NCBI RefSeq assembly: GCF_032854445.1
Contig: NC_088296.1
Span: forward strand, 17,041,485-17,105,484
From: Liolophura sinensis
Taxonomy: Eukaryota > Mollusca > Polyplacophora > Chitonida > Chitonidae
Direction of reading: 5' to 3'
DNA length: 64,000 bases
Shown: piece by piece, positions 39,398 through 52,500 of the stretch
Numbering within the stretch: the stretch's first letter is position 1
Layout of the letters: each line of letters starts with the position of its first letter
Program-made: the position numbers and the translations under genes
Notes under the pieces: generated by a model
The model's input: the letters and a program-made list of their open reading frames with translations, nothing else
Told to the model about the DNA's origin: nothing
Database searches by the model: none

Positions 39398-39716
39398 TTT
39401 GTGAGTGATTGAATGCTTGGGGTTTAACGTCGTACTTAAAAATGTTTCGGTCATACGGCGACGAAGGAGTCTTTAGAGCGCATGTAATGTGCCCCCCTGT
39501 TGTAGGATGAATTTTCAACGCTCTTTTATCCAGAGCCGCTTCACTGAGATGACCGAAGGCAAGTAAACCCCCACATCCGAGCCATTACACTGATACAGGT
39601 CTACTTCCCCTTAATGCTGAAAGCCACAGCTTCCTCCTTTAACGTCCTAGGTCTGGACTAAACCTGGATCTATCGCACCCAAAGCGGACGCTCTACCAAC
39701 TGAGCCATAAAGGCCA
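39398..39716 (-). mobile_element. SINE B, near full length
   Basis: GCTTGGGGTTTAACGTCGTA to head end CGCTCTACCAACTGAGCCAT, which looks like a tRNA 5' half in reverse. Confidence 0.8.
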
Positions 39717-39802
39717 GTGCATCTCTTTGTTTCACGAGTGTGAAACGTTACGGCTAATTCCACGACCAAATCGTTGTAAGAATTGGTGTTATACAAAACA
39801 AA

Positions 39803-39956
39803 GGTAAGTGGGAAGGTCTATCATCAACCTGCGGATGGTCGTGGGTTTTCAGCGGGCTCTGCTCGGTTTCCTCCAACCACAATGTTAGCCGCTGTCGTAC
39901 AAGTGAAATATTCTTGAGTACCGCGTAAAACACCAATCAAATGAATAAATAAATAC
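39803..39956 (+). mobile_element. SINE A, 5'-truncated
   Basis: GTGGGAAGGTCTATCATCAA through AATGAATAAATAAATAC. Confidence 0.8.
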
Positions 39957-41299
39957 AAAGCAGCGTAGTCGACCAATTAAATGCAGTGATATATTCTCAT
40001 AACTTCTCTTTAACGCAGCGATGATGAATATTTCACTTATGTGACAGCGGTTATACATTGTGTATCTCGCTGCAGATCACATGCACCAGTTCTGGAGGTC
40101 ATCATATTACCTGGCGACAGATTTAAGCTGTAGGTCTTAGCCAAATGTTCGAGGGGTTACACCCGAAATTTTTGTCCAAAAACAAAACAAAACAAACATT
40201 CGCCTACAAAATCCAATTTTCTCTAATTATTGCCACTGAGTAAATAATGAAACTCATACCTGTACTATCTACAGTGTTAAAATTATTCCAAATTTTGACA
40301 ATTTTATAATGCGTCTACATGTAATTTATAGCCTAGAACAAAAAACGCGCATACGACGCTGTTATTTTGTGACATAGTAGTCTATTTTATGACAAGAGCA
40401 AAAATTCGACTGCATTTTCGCTGATCGGTTTGTTTAACTCAGATCTCTGGTATATCTTCTTTAAGATAAAATGAAACGATAGTGGTGTGCGAAACATATT
40501 TTCCGAAGAAAACATCGGTGATTTCAACCATGTTCTCCATCGTACTCAAGAACATCTCACTTAATACCACGATCTTATGGATGGAAGAGATTGCGTAATC
40601 CGCCGTGAAATGGTTACCATTACCCCTCTACTTCCAACCAGCCCTGTTACTTTGCTCTAACCTCTCACTTCGAGCGCCAAGTGAGGCAGCAGCAAAAACC
40701 ATTTTACGCCTTGGGTATAACCCCACCCGGATTTGATCCCAGATGTCCCAACTTCAAGGCGAGACGCTATAACCACTGGGCCACTAAAGCGGTCATAACC
40801 ACATTGCGAGTGTTGGTATACTGGCGCCCTTACTGGCTCATTGACAAAGAGCGTCACACTCGCGGTGCAGACAATACAGGCCCATTTTGACTTATCAGTG
40901 AGTCCAATTACCCGAATCCAATCTCAATGATTTCGGCTGGAGCATTAAGTCACAGGGTTTTTCACGTAATTGACTAGCGACAGAGGTTCCATCACGATCC
41001 GATTTCTCCATCCATTAACCTTAAAATCTGTCTATATAGCTCTGCACATATTTAAGTCTGGACAGAACTTAAAGGAAAAGAAAACATTAAGGCGAAGCAT
41101 ACAAATAGTGTATATGAAAGACCGTTAAATACTGTCCATAAAAATAGCTCGATTTATTTCTTTACACTTTTTTCAACCTAGTAAAATGTATTTGAAAGTT
41201 TGCATTCTATGTTAGTCTTTTCCGACAACACTTTGACCAGTAAGGTCACAATCATGTTTTTTGGCACTGAAATTACATTGTTAGATTTCATCAATAAGA

Positions 41300-41305
<6 letters not shown>
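39957..41305. other. No gene seen besides SINE D
   Basis: Diverged bits of SINE A tail may occur near 40030 and 40545; otherwise empty. Confidence 0.5.
40632..40795 (-). mobile_element. SINE D, head and inner body
   Basis: AGTGGCCCAGTGGTTATAGC on the minus strand is the A-box region and GGGATCAAATCC the B box; the body runs to the CCAGCCCTGTTACTTTGCTC block. Confidence 0.6.

Positions 41306-41331
<26 letters not shown>
41306..41331. repeat. Short (TA)n microsatellite
   Basis: About 26 bp of TA repeats. Confidence 0.9.
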
Positions 41332-41333
<2 letters not shown>

Positions 41334-41395
41334 CATGATCACATTAATTGAATGGACTTTAAAACGAGCTATTTCAAGCAGAAAGTAGGGATGTG

Positions 41396-41903
41396 ACGTC
41401 ACTGATACCCTGCAGTTCACGATGTCACTGATACCCTGTAGTGATCAGTAGTTCACTACGTCACTGACACCCTGTAGTTCACTACGTCACTGACACCCTG
41501 TACTTCACTATGTCACTGACACCCTGTAGTTCACTACGTCACTGACACCCTGTACTTCACTATGTCACTGACACCCTGTAGTTCACTACGTCACTGATAC
41601 CCTGTAGTTCACTACGTCACTGACACCCTGTAGTTCACTACGTCACTGATACCCTGTAGTTCACTACGTCACTGACACCCTGTAGTTCACTACGTCACTG
41701 ACACCCTGTAGTTCACTATGTCACTGACACCCTGTAGTTCACTACGTCACTGACACCCTGTACTTCACTATGTCACTGACACCCTGTAGTTCACTACGTC
41801 ACTGACACCCTGTACTTCACTATGTCACTGACACCCTGTAGTTCACTACGTCACTGACACCCTGTAGTTCACTACGTCACTAATACCCTGTAGTTCACTA
41901 CAG
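41396..41903. repeat. 26-bp minisatellite, about 19 copies
   Basis: The unit is CACTACGTCACTGACACCCT then GTAGTT. A tacttcactatg variant alternates with the main form in parts of the array. Confidence 0.97.
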
Positions 41904-42818
41904 ACGACCGTAGTATCAGTTGTTATTAAACTATTTTACTGAGTTGGAAAACTTCTAAAAAATAAATGAAACAATTTTTGGACAGTTTTTGGTGGTCCTT
42001 CATCTGAAACATACTTCATTTTAGAGTTTTCCTTGCCTTTAAACAAGAAAAAAAAACAAAACAGACAACCAAATGGTCACACTGCAAACACTTCATGATC
42101 TTCATATAAACCGATTCAGTGACAAGAACTTGTATAGTGCAAATGAAAAGCCAGGACAACTGTAAAACCTGTTATGCATAGCATATTTAATGCAACTGTA
42201 TGCCAGGTAAATCAAAAGAGAACAAATCGCAATTGACAAGTGAATAGAGCTATACTGAAACATTCATGAAACTCGCACAGAGATTTCTCTCTGTATAATA
42301 TGTATGATGTAGGTCTACGTGTACACAGCAGCTTCTGAAGTGATATGAAATTTTGACTTATATCTAAGATCGTTTGGTATTTTGACTTAAATCCAAGATT
42401 GTTTTGTGGTCTTGAGACCTGACATGGCATCTTACATGACGATTAACTTCCCAACAGAACAAAAAAAAAAAAAAAATCACACTGCCAACACCACAGATTT
42501 TCAGCATTTTCTTGGGTTAAGTATTTGTCTACATATCATGCCATGAAAAGCTGGTCCTCTCTAGTTACATAGCAGCCTATACTGTACATAATGAAACACC
42601 GTTGTCTACAATCAGGTTGTTGAAGATCAGTACATCTTCAAACATGAAATGATAAATATACATAATAAATAAGAATCTTCCATCCTCTGCACAGGACACT
42701 GGAAAAAGAGAGAAATGGAAGCTATTACAGCCTGGAGATCATCCAATTACAGTAAATAACTCATGGCATTTGTCAGCAATCACCCCCTGGCTGCACAAAC
42801 TGCAGTACAGAAGAATCA
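41904..42818. other. Downstream flank of DCTN6
   Basis: No coding segment. It could include distal 3'UTR of DCTN6 if the SINE-borne polyadenylation signal at 42820 is not used. Confidence 0.4.
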
Positions 42819-42903
42819 TTTATTGATCTATTTGATCGGTGTTTAACGCCGTACTCAAGAATATTTCTATTATACGATGACGGCCAGCATTATGGCGGGA
42901 GGC
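42819..42903 (-). mobile_element. SINE A, tail fragment downstream of DCTN6
   Basis: Tail and first part of the body in DCTN6 sense orientation. It carries an AATAAA on the minus strand at about 42820, which could serve as a DCTN6 polyadenylation signal. Confidence 0.7.
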
Positions 42904-42978
42904 TCACCTCCAACACACTCAGGAGCATTGCTCCCATCTGAAAATGTGCATTAGGCAAGAATACCCAGTCTTGATTAG

Positions 42979-43262
42979 TAAGTGAATGAGTGCCTGGGGT
43001 TTAACGTCGTACTTACCAATTTGACGACAAAGGAATCCTTAGGGTGTACGTAATGTACCTCCTTGTCGCAGGACGGAGTTTCACCCGTCTTTTATCTAGT
43101 GCTGCTAGACTGAGACTATCCTCTTCATGCTGAACACCAAGCGTGGAAGTCACAACTTCCTCTTTATATATATATAAAGTCTTAGGTGTGACTCGATCAA
43201 GGATTGATCCTGGATCTACCACTCCCGAAGCGGACGCTCTACCAACCGTGCTATCCGGGCCG
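42979..43262 (-). mobile_element. SINE B just downstream of DCTN6
   Basis: CCTGGGGTTTAACGTCGTAC to GACGCTCTACCAACCGTGCT, with part of the middle missing. It lies 190 bp beyond the DCTN6 stop, in sense orientation. Confidence 0.8.
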
Positions 43263-43452
43263 GTTGTCTTGATTGGGGTTAGACAAACTAGAGTGTACAG
43301 TATATAGTGAGTATGTCCAAAACTCAATGTACTGATCAGCTGATCACTGGAATTTCATAAGATAATGAGACTGACCTATATCAGAGGTAATGATAACAAG
43401 CTATCAAACTTATTTGCTGTATTTCTCCGACATTGTTAGAAAGCAGACTCAC

Positions 43453-43539
43453 CTATTTGGCTCCCAGTTTCTGAGACTTCATCAAATAATGGTAGTTAGG
43501 GATAATTTTTGTCAGGAAATCCAACTGGAGTGTCTGAGG
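43453..43539 (-). CDS. DCTN6: DCTN6 terminal coding exon 7
   Basis: Encodes [20 protein letters not shown] then KSQKLGAK and a TAG stop. The acceptor is GCCTTTCAG. The stop codon is followed at once by GTGAGT, a perfect donor hexamer, so the 3'UTR may itself be spliced. Confidence 0.95.
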   Translation of the reverse strand, partial: PQTLQLDFLTKIIPNYHYLMKSQKLGAK

Positions 43540-46500
43540 CTGAAAGGCAAAGCAAACAACTGAAAATACAAGACACTGGTTTGCCTTTTGGCTGCCATTA
43601 TCAGTGGTTGGTGGGAGCAGCTTGTGTGGTTATCTGGGCTTGCCTTCAAAATCACTGGTACACAAGAGATGCAGGTTTTAAACCAGTAGGGGAGTATGAA
43701 GATTCCTCTGCTCTCAGTGCCTCTGGGGCCATGATGACAACAAGCAGTCCATGAGTGACCGTTTGCACAATCTAAAATTCGAATCTAAAATTGAAGACTT
43801 CTAGCCTTCCACCATTACGGTATGTGGGAAAGTTTGTCAGTATCTTGCCAAAGGTCGGCAGTTTTCCCTACATGATCTGGTTTCCTCCACCCATAACACT
43901 GATCACCATCATAAAAGCAAAAAAACAAAAGCATCAATCAAATGAATAAATACATGTACATAAATAAATACATTAAAAAAATTAAATGCATGTCAATCAA
44001 TAAGGTTTTTGAGAAATACTTTATCACGTGTGAGCCTAGCTGAATTTTGGTTGAACCAGTTGATTTGAACAAGTACTGGTTTATTTATTTATTTATTTAT
44101 TTATTTGATTGGTGTTTAATGCCGTACTCAAGAATATTTCACTTATACGACAGCAGCCAGCATTATGGTGGGAGGAAACCGGGCACAGCCCGGGGGAAAT
44201 CCACGATCATCCGCAGGCTGCTAACAGACCTTCCCACTTACAACCAGAGAGGAAGCCAGCATGAGCTGGACTTGAAATCACAGCTTCCACAGAACAAGCA
44301 CTGACCTGACTGGCCTTAATTTGTCTACACCTGATTCAGTTACCTGTTGACCAACAAGTTACCTATACAAAATAATCATAAAACAGTCAAAATATGGCTT
44401 CTAATTTGATGACAGTGATAGAGGTATAATCCCTGTGCATAATTTCTAGTCCCAAATGATCAAACCAAAAGATGCTAGGCATTTAAATGAAAGTAAATGA
44501 TACAGATGTTTGATCATGTACCCCTTTGTTTACCTCAAGGATCATCTGGTATTGAGTAAAATCAATGAGCCTCAAAGGATGCTAATCCTTTTCACCAGGA
44601 ACCTTTTGAAGTTAATTCCAATCTCTGATTTACTAGTTACCAAACAAAAACAGTGAAATCTGCACCCAAGGACCCATCCAAGGGACACTACTCTAAATAT
44701 GAGTAAATACTTCTTGGTCAATTTGAATTACCTCCCTTCATTGAGATTTCAACACAAGCTTTAATATTTCTGGAACGCACAATGTTTAAAATTCGACATT
44801 TTCTGCAATATATATGTAAATACACATTTCACCAGCACCTAAATGCTGGAATGATTACAGAATGACTAGAGAAAACCACCAGCCTTTAGCAAGTGCAATG
44901 TAGACAACTGTTCATCCACAGACGTATGCAAGCCAGATGTCCACCACTGTCATCCCTTCGCCAACTCGTGACGTGTCTTAGAAATTGACAGATAAGGATC
45001 CTTACCCCTAGACTACTTCCACCCCCGCCTCCCAACCAACAACATTTCAGAGAAAATGTAGCAGGTTAAATATTTCAACTATGTATATATCAGTACTTCA
45101 GATTTTAGCCTACATGGTCATTTGGTAATATTATTATTTTGGAGCTAAATCTGACAGTTGAAAACTGCTTTACGTGTGAATATATCGATAAATTTTATTG
45201 AATTTCCCGAAAATAATAGGCTCAGGTGCCCTGTTTATCCTTACAGCTAAAACTTTCACCTCCGTATCATTCTCAATAAATAGAAATATTTTATAATACA
45301 TGCTGTATTAACTCAGTTTAGTCCAATGTTTAGTTCCATTTTCATCATTTTCTGATACTTTACTTAAAACGTTTAATATCACTGAACTCGTGCTGTATCT
45401 ACCCTTCAGCAGACTGACAATCTACTACAAGAATAAAGTGAATTGCCACAAAACTAAATCAGGGGAGGTCACTCTAAATACTATTTAGAAATTCTTAGTA
45501 GTTCTGAATTATCCCCCTTGCTTCGCAAATATCTTATTAAACAGCGTGAAAAGCTATTTGCAAATAGGGTCGTCAGTATTTTTGTCCAAAAGAGGATTTG
45601 AAAATATTTTTGTATGGTGGATATTTGGGACCGCCTCTTGGTATATAACATCTTCACATAATAATGTTTTAAATCAGGGTGTAATGAAAGTAGGCCTATA
45701 ATGAATTTATTTCAATGTAAATTTGTTGTTTATATCCAAACACATGCACTTGATCTGAATTATGGTAAAGGTAAACATCATGATTATGAATATGGTTTAA
45801 ATGCATGCTGAACATATTTGTTAGCTGAAAAGGCGAAATTCTAGCACAAATATATTTTACTGAACATGTGTCAGATCCTCATCTACAATACTATTACACA
45901 AAACCTATTAGTATATATACCAAGAGGACGTTCCAAGTACCCGCCATAATCAAATTATTTTCAAGTGGTTGTTTTTGCATTATGGAAAAATCAAAACAAA
46001 AAATATCTAAGACCATACATAACTAACTTTTCCAACTTTTTCATCTTTAGGTTTTCTCCACCTTTGAAGGAGAAGAAACTTTAAATATCAAACAAATACC
46101 ATTGAAAAGCGTATGAATTTCCTTGCATGTGCATCCCATAAAAAAAAATTCTAATATGCTGCTAGTTTAGCTAGTCAGCTCCCGGTTTTTAGTGCAAACC
46201 ATCCTCCAAACCATTGCGCTGAGCATCAAGACAGAGGTGTTCGATTTTAGACTGTTAGGCAGGCCTGACACAGAAACTTACTGGTGGCTTATCTTGCTGT
46301 ATGCGTCTCTCGCAGTCTGAACTGAAGATGACTGTGTTCTCCTGTAAGACTTCGTTACTGGCCACTGAGCACATTGCCCCGATAATACAGCCATTGGTTA
46401 GCTCTGTCTGACGTCCCACTCGGGCTGTGTGGAGAAAAACATATATATGTACAAGACCATCCATGAGAAGTCAGATCCCACTTCTGCAATACACCCATTT

Positions 46501-49500
46501 TAATACTGCATCTTATTTTATATATTTGATTGGTGTTTTACGCCATACTCAAGAAGATTTGACTCATACGAGCAATGGTCAGAATTATGGTGGGTGGAAA
46601 TGGGGGCCTGAGGGAAACCCACGACCATTTGCAGATTGCTGACAGACCTCCCGGCTTACGACTAGAGAAGTCAGCATGAACTGAACTTGAACCCGCAGCG
46701 CGCAGATTGGTGAAAGGTGCCTAGGTCACCATTTCAGCCACTGAGTCTTTTATCTATAATATTATACATCAAATGTTTTCATATTGCCTAGGAGAGGCAT
46801 GCAGTATTCACTGAAGGTCTAAAACGTGAAAACATTCGATAACTAATTATTTCATTAACTGAATGTGTTATGTTATGATCCAAGTATTGCTGTAAGAATT
46901 TGATCTCTCTTTTTGTGGGCAACTGTCCTGTACTGAACTGAACTGTGCAGCACTATACTGAACTGCACTGTCCTGTACTGTACTGTACTGAACTGTGCAG
47001 CACTATAATGAACTGAACTGTACTGTATTGAACTGCACTGTACTGTACTGAACTGTACTGTACTGAACTGTGCAGCACTATACTGAATTGCAATGCACTG
47101 TACTGTATTGAACTGTGCTGTACTGTACTGAACTGTACTGTACTGGACTGTGCAGCACTATAATGAACTGTACTGTACTGTATTGAACTGCACTGTACTA
47201 AACTGTGCCATACTGTGTTGAACTGTACTGTACTTTATTGAACTGTGCTGCACTGAATTGCACTGTATTGAGCTGTGAAGTACTGTACTGAACTGCACTG
47301 TATTGAACTGCACTGTACTGCAATGAACTGAACTGTACTGCAATGAACTGCACTCTACTGCAATGTACTGCATTGAACTGCATTGTACCGTATTAGACTG
47401 CACTGTACTGTATTGAACAATAAAATGTACAGTTTGCAAGTCAAAACTACATCATTTACCCTAATTCTTCAACCTACACAACCACCTCTTCAACCAGTAT
47501 TTTGAAACATTCTGACAGAGCTATGAGGATCAGAGAAATACAATTTAATTAGCACAGTTTAATGAAGCTTGCATCTTCAATGACACAAACAAATAATTTT
47601 TGGCATCATTTTCATAATAACTGTATGCATAACTTCCGTTCAAAAAAGTGCTTTAGTGGTTGAAAAAGCTGAAGATCTACAGTAGTTTTTCAACTTCAAA
47701 ATGACCCACAAGCCTCTCACCAATGCGGTCGCTGTGAGTTCAAGTCTCAGCTCATGCTGGCTTCCTCTCCGGCCGTATGTGGGAAGGTCTGGCAGCAACT
47801 GGCGGATGGTCGTGGGTTTTCCCCGGGCTGTGGCCAGTTTCCTCCCACCATAATGCTGGCCGCCGTTGTATAAGTGAAATATTCTTGAGTATGGCGTAAA
47901 ACACTGATCAAATAAATAAATAAATCAACTTCAAAAATATTAATGATCCAAAACCTTAAATTAAAGTTTCCTACTTACCTTTGGCCTCTATGACGTTGTG
48001 CTCACCAATTTTTAACGCTTCGCTATCTGATTTTAAGTTAAGTTCATGTATCGCTATCTGATTTTAAGTTAAGTTCATGTATCGCTATCTGATTTTAAGT
48101 TAAGTTCATGTATCCAAAATGCGAAACATACAAACGAGAATCGAGATGTTTGAGATACCATTCGCCAACGTTTCCAAAAAAAGGAAAAAGAAAACTATTA
48201 CGAAAACCTTAAAAGAAATGAAAGACCGTCATGTTGCTTAGACTGACTTCATACAGCTTGATTCATGGGACATTCAAGGTGCGCACTGATCACATTACTG
48301 GCACATCTAGTTTATATGGAGCAATGTAGCAAGGTTTTGGAATCTATATGGTGTTCATGGAAATGTGTTAAACTTAACCGTGCACAAGTTTAGATAATGG
48401 AGAAGATGTGCACCAAGTTTCCTGGAAATAAGATCTAAACTTTAGGAAGAGTTGCACAGACAAAATATGAATACACGGAAAAGCACTATTACACAAAGTC
48501 TAAACAGGGGTAATTATAAAAAGTAATTATGAAAATAATTACCTGATTTCCATAAAACTTAAGCATGCAGAAGTTCAGATGATTTGCAAAATGCATAGTA
48601 TGTTTCGTTGAAATTGGCACAGTATTTGGTGAGAAGGCACAAGGACAAAAATCACTTAGATCTACAGACAACAGATGAGGTGATTCTAGTATACTGCTAT
48701 ACTATACTAACTTGGTTGGGGTGTGTGTTGGGGGGGGGGGGGGGTGGTAATAAAAAATGAGTTCAACTTCGAAATGAGTTAAGATTCCCGGCAATCAAGT
48801 GAGATAAAGTAAATTTATTTATTGATACGACTGGTGATAATGTAGTCAGTTTCGTGAGTGAGGGAAGCTGGAGTCTCTGGAGTCTCTGGAGTCCTCTAGA
48901 GTAAAGCACAATCGCATGATTTGCCCATGTTCCTACAAGTTCACTACTGTTCTGTCATTATATATTCTGACTATGATGTTTTATCTTAACCTGTGTTAAA
49001 AAACAACAGGACAAAACAGAAAATACCCTTGTGCCCAATAACTGGATGATATTACCATGCAGAAAGCATCTGGTATTGCGCAGTTTCAATAGTGTCTCTT
49101 CGGAGGGCCGATGTGCTACCACAAAAGTTAAGATCTGCACTAAATAATGTGGTATGAACCAGGGCCATATCTAGAAAAATGATAATTCTGACCCCAAATT
49201 TGACAGGTGACACTGTGACCAATGCATCTCAAAATTAAAATTTCACTTTTCATTGGTAAACTATCATATCTTCGTTCAGTTTACTTCTTAGTTCTAAAAC
49301 ATCTGGATTATTTTTCGGGAAATGCAAGTGTTTTCCAGAACTGAAATGCCTCTAGATATTCCCATGTGAATGAATAGCAGCCGTATGGCACCGTGTGGTC
49401 TCAAAGTCCATACTAGGGCTGCGTGGTACTTGAAAATTCACTTGAACTGTGTGGTATCAACATTAAACTGTTACACAGTACTGAGCAGGGAATGGAAAAA

Positions 49501-52500
49501 CAATCATAATCACACCCTGATTGTTAGCTTTTCTGGAAAAGGGAAACATCACTGGACACTAGAAAGGATACGGCTTCCAACTTCAAAGACATTATGGTTG
49601 CCAATGATCATGACAGTTTGGGTAGATTTTTCCACTCCCTCTGGGAATCTGAAACAATAAGATGAAGAGAATATTGTGGGCCAACATGTTGATTGATTGG
49701 TTGCATGATTGATTGATTGATCATAACAGTTTGGATGGATTTTTCCACTCCCTCTAGGTACCTGAAACAATAAGATGAACAGGGTATTGTAAGCCAACAT
49801 GCTGACTGATTGATTGCATCACTGATTGATTGATTGCTAATAACAGTTTGGGTGGATTTTTCTGCTCCTCAGTTAGGGAGCCTGAAACCTGAACATTGAC
49901 AGGATATTGTAAGACAATGTGTTCATTGATTAATTGATTACATGATTGATTGATGGATTGATTGATTGTGATAGTTTGGGTGTGTTTGTCTGAGCCAACC
50001 TGATACAACATGACAACCATAGTATCACCTCAAAATTCCTCAGAGTTACCCTTATACTCTACTATGCTCGGATAAAGCTGTGACTGGCTGGTTGAGTGAT
50101 TGAATGATGAGAATTACTGTAATTCTTCAACCTTTTCACACATTTGCAAAGTGTTCACTTACACATATTCTGAAGGCATTATTCTGTGTAGTCTGATAAA
50201 ATTATACTTTTGGTGAAGCCCTGAAATAAGTCCATCCAACCAATGTTGTTTTGCCTCCAAAAACAAATCAAAAATGTGCACAAATTGCACTGGAAGTGGC
50301 TCTTTTATATATCAAAATGTTAGGGGATTGGGGTAGTTGGATTTTACTCATCCTTCTTGGGCCCTGAAATACAAATACTAAACTAGAGCTCAATGGCTGA
50401 AAAATGAGTCTATAGTTCTTCTTTTCACTTTATTTTTTCGGAACTAATGACCAGATGTCTTTCAATACAATTCTTAGGTTTCAACCCACAAAGGGCCCAT
50501 GAGTTATTCTGTCTGTAATGGATACACCCGACAAGAGATTATTAATTCTTTAACCCTACAACAGTTAAAAAAAAAAAAAAAATGTGTAAGCAAGAACACA
50601 AATGGGCTGATCATATATGAACATGAGCACAGAGAAAGACTAAATGTTTGAGCATAGCCTTAAATAAAAATGCTGACTATTTAAAGAGGCTCTGTGAACA
50701 AAAAAAGTAAATTTAGTCAATTGGTCTTCGTCCACGATTTTTTTTTCATAGCGGCTCACCGGTTTCTACCTCTGATTGACTGGGTGCAACACTTTCGTCA
50801 AGGGAGATAACCCCAAGGGAAGGTTCGGAAGAGAAACTCAAATAAGAAAAACAACAACTTCTTAATATTTAATACTTTGACAATTTTGATATCAGAGTAC
50901 TAAACCTTAAGTTGTAAAAAAGAAACGTGAACCATGATATTATAGATAATGGTCCTCCACATGATAACTTAGCTTCAAACTAAAAGAAAAAACATCCGAG
51001 TCTGCCATCTTGAAACTTGATTCTGAAACACGCATTGCTCTGGTCCGTAAAGGAAGGCAGGGACTACAGATTTTCTCGGTTTTTAAGACACCTGCCAGCA
51101 TGGCAACTCATCTAAGTGTATGCCAGTTAAAGTACAGAAGTGTCAGTGAAAACGTAAGAAGTGCACGTCATCTCCAGTTTGAGCGCTATCCGCCATCTTG
51201 AACAAGTCTGTTTTACTTTCGAACTGTGAGTTTGTCAAGACTACATGTACGGTCACACTCTCAAACTGATCTAAAATATCTGATGTGTGTTTTTGATCGC
51301 AACGTGGCAATATTTTTAAAGTAGTGATTCACGAGTGAGCTCATACGAGATTGAAATCAATCACTACGACGGCTAAAACTAGCTCATTCTTCATCTTCCA
51401 TAACAAGTTAAAAGATGGACAAATATCTTTTGTTTATTCCGCAGAAGGTTTTCCTCGTTGTAGGAGTCATTTGCGAGTGAAAAATTATCTGCCGCTAAGT
51501 GAGTTAGAAAACCAAACTGACACTCTGACGCAGGCACGCCATGCAACAACGACAACGTGGTATTACAATATGAATTTCATCTACAGAAGTGGTAAAAAAA
51601 AAAAAAAAAACATGATACAGTTATATTTTGACCATATGACTGTGGAGAATTTGTAGTTTGTACGAAACGATGTTGGGAAAGCACCCACATAGCAAACGCA
51701 TGAAGGAAAAAATGATTCGTTTGAAAGATTTTCTCACAGAAATAGAAATCCTGTAATAATTTCCCATTTTCGCCATTAGGCCTACACTTTATTCAAATTT
51801 TTGACTTACCAGACACAGTGTACCTTTTCTTTTCTGACTCTGTGACTACAAAATGCCTTCATGAAATTCCTTCCACTCTGTTAATTTATGCTTAACAATA
51901 CAGGATTTGAACCAACACCCAGATGAATTCTGATAGGCCTGTCAAATTTTATTTGTGAACTTGAATAAAAGTTAAGGCAAAATGTATATGAATAACTTAT
52001 ATTTATATCAATAAACATATTGATACCACTATTTTTCTTCAGTTTGGACAGTAATGTTTTGGTGTTCACTATACTTGTGTGAAAAAACATCATGGGTGTT
52101 TAATAGGCAGCAACAGCAAAGCAGATTATTGTAGGATTAATCTGGGATTAAGACAGATGTCTGTCTTAATCCCAGGCTTAAATAGAATATTCAGAAGTGT
52201 CATGCTGGAACCTGGAATTAGCTTCCAGCAGTGACACTTTGCCAAAACTGAAGAACAATAGGCATGGTGTGTTTGAGTAAGTAAATCATACTCACAAGCG
52301 TCAAATATACACTGTATGGTTTTGAAAATTGTAAACAGTAAGAAAAAATTAATCTCTCAAAACTGGCTGCTGGGGCTAAATTCACTTTCTGTGTACATCA
52401 CTCTTCTGTTCAACTCCCCTGGTGGCAATTTGGTCAGCAACTGAGCAAGTCTGTATAGACAATCAATGATGTGGGCTAATCTTGAAAGCTTCGTGAGTAC

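Noticed and set aside
44047-44304. Several 60-100 codon frames over SINE A copies (e.g. [15 protein letters not shown]-like)
   Set aside because: The same peptide appears wherever SINE A occurs, in either orientation; a by-product of the SINE body.
46928-47439. 93-codon minus-strand frame over the pentamer array
   Set aside because: Translation of a five-base repeat (VQYSTVQ-like); low complexity and intronic.
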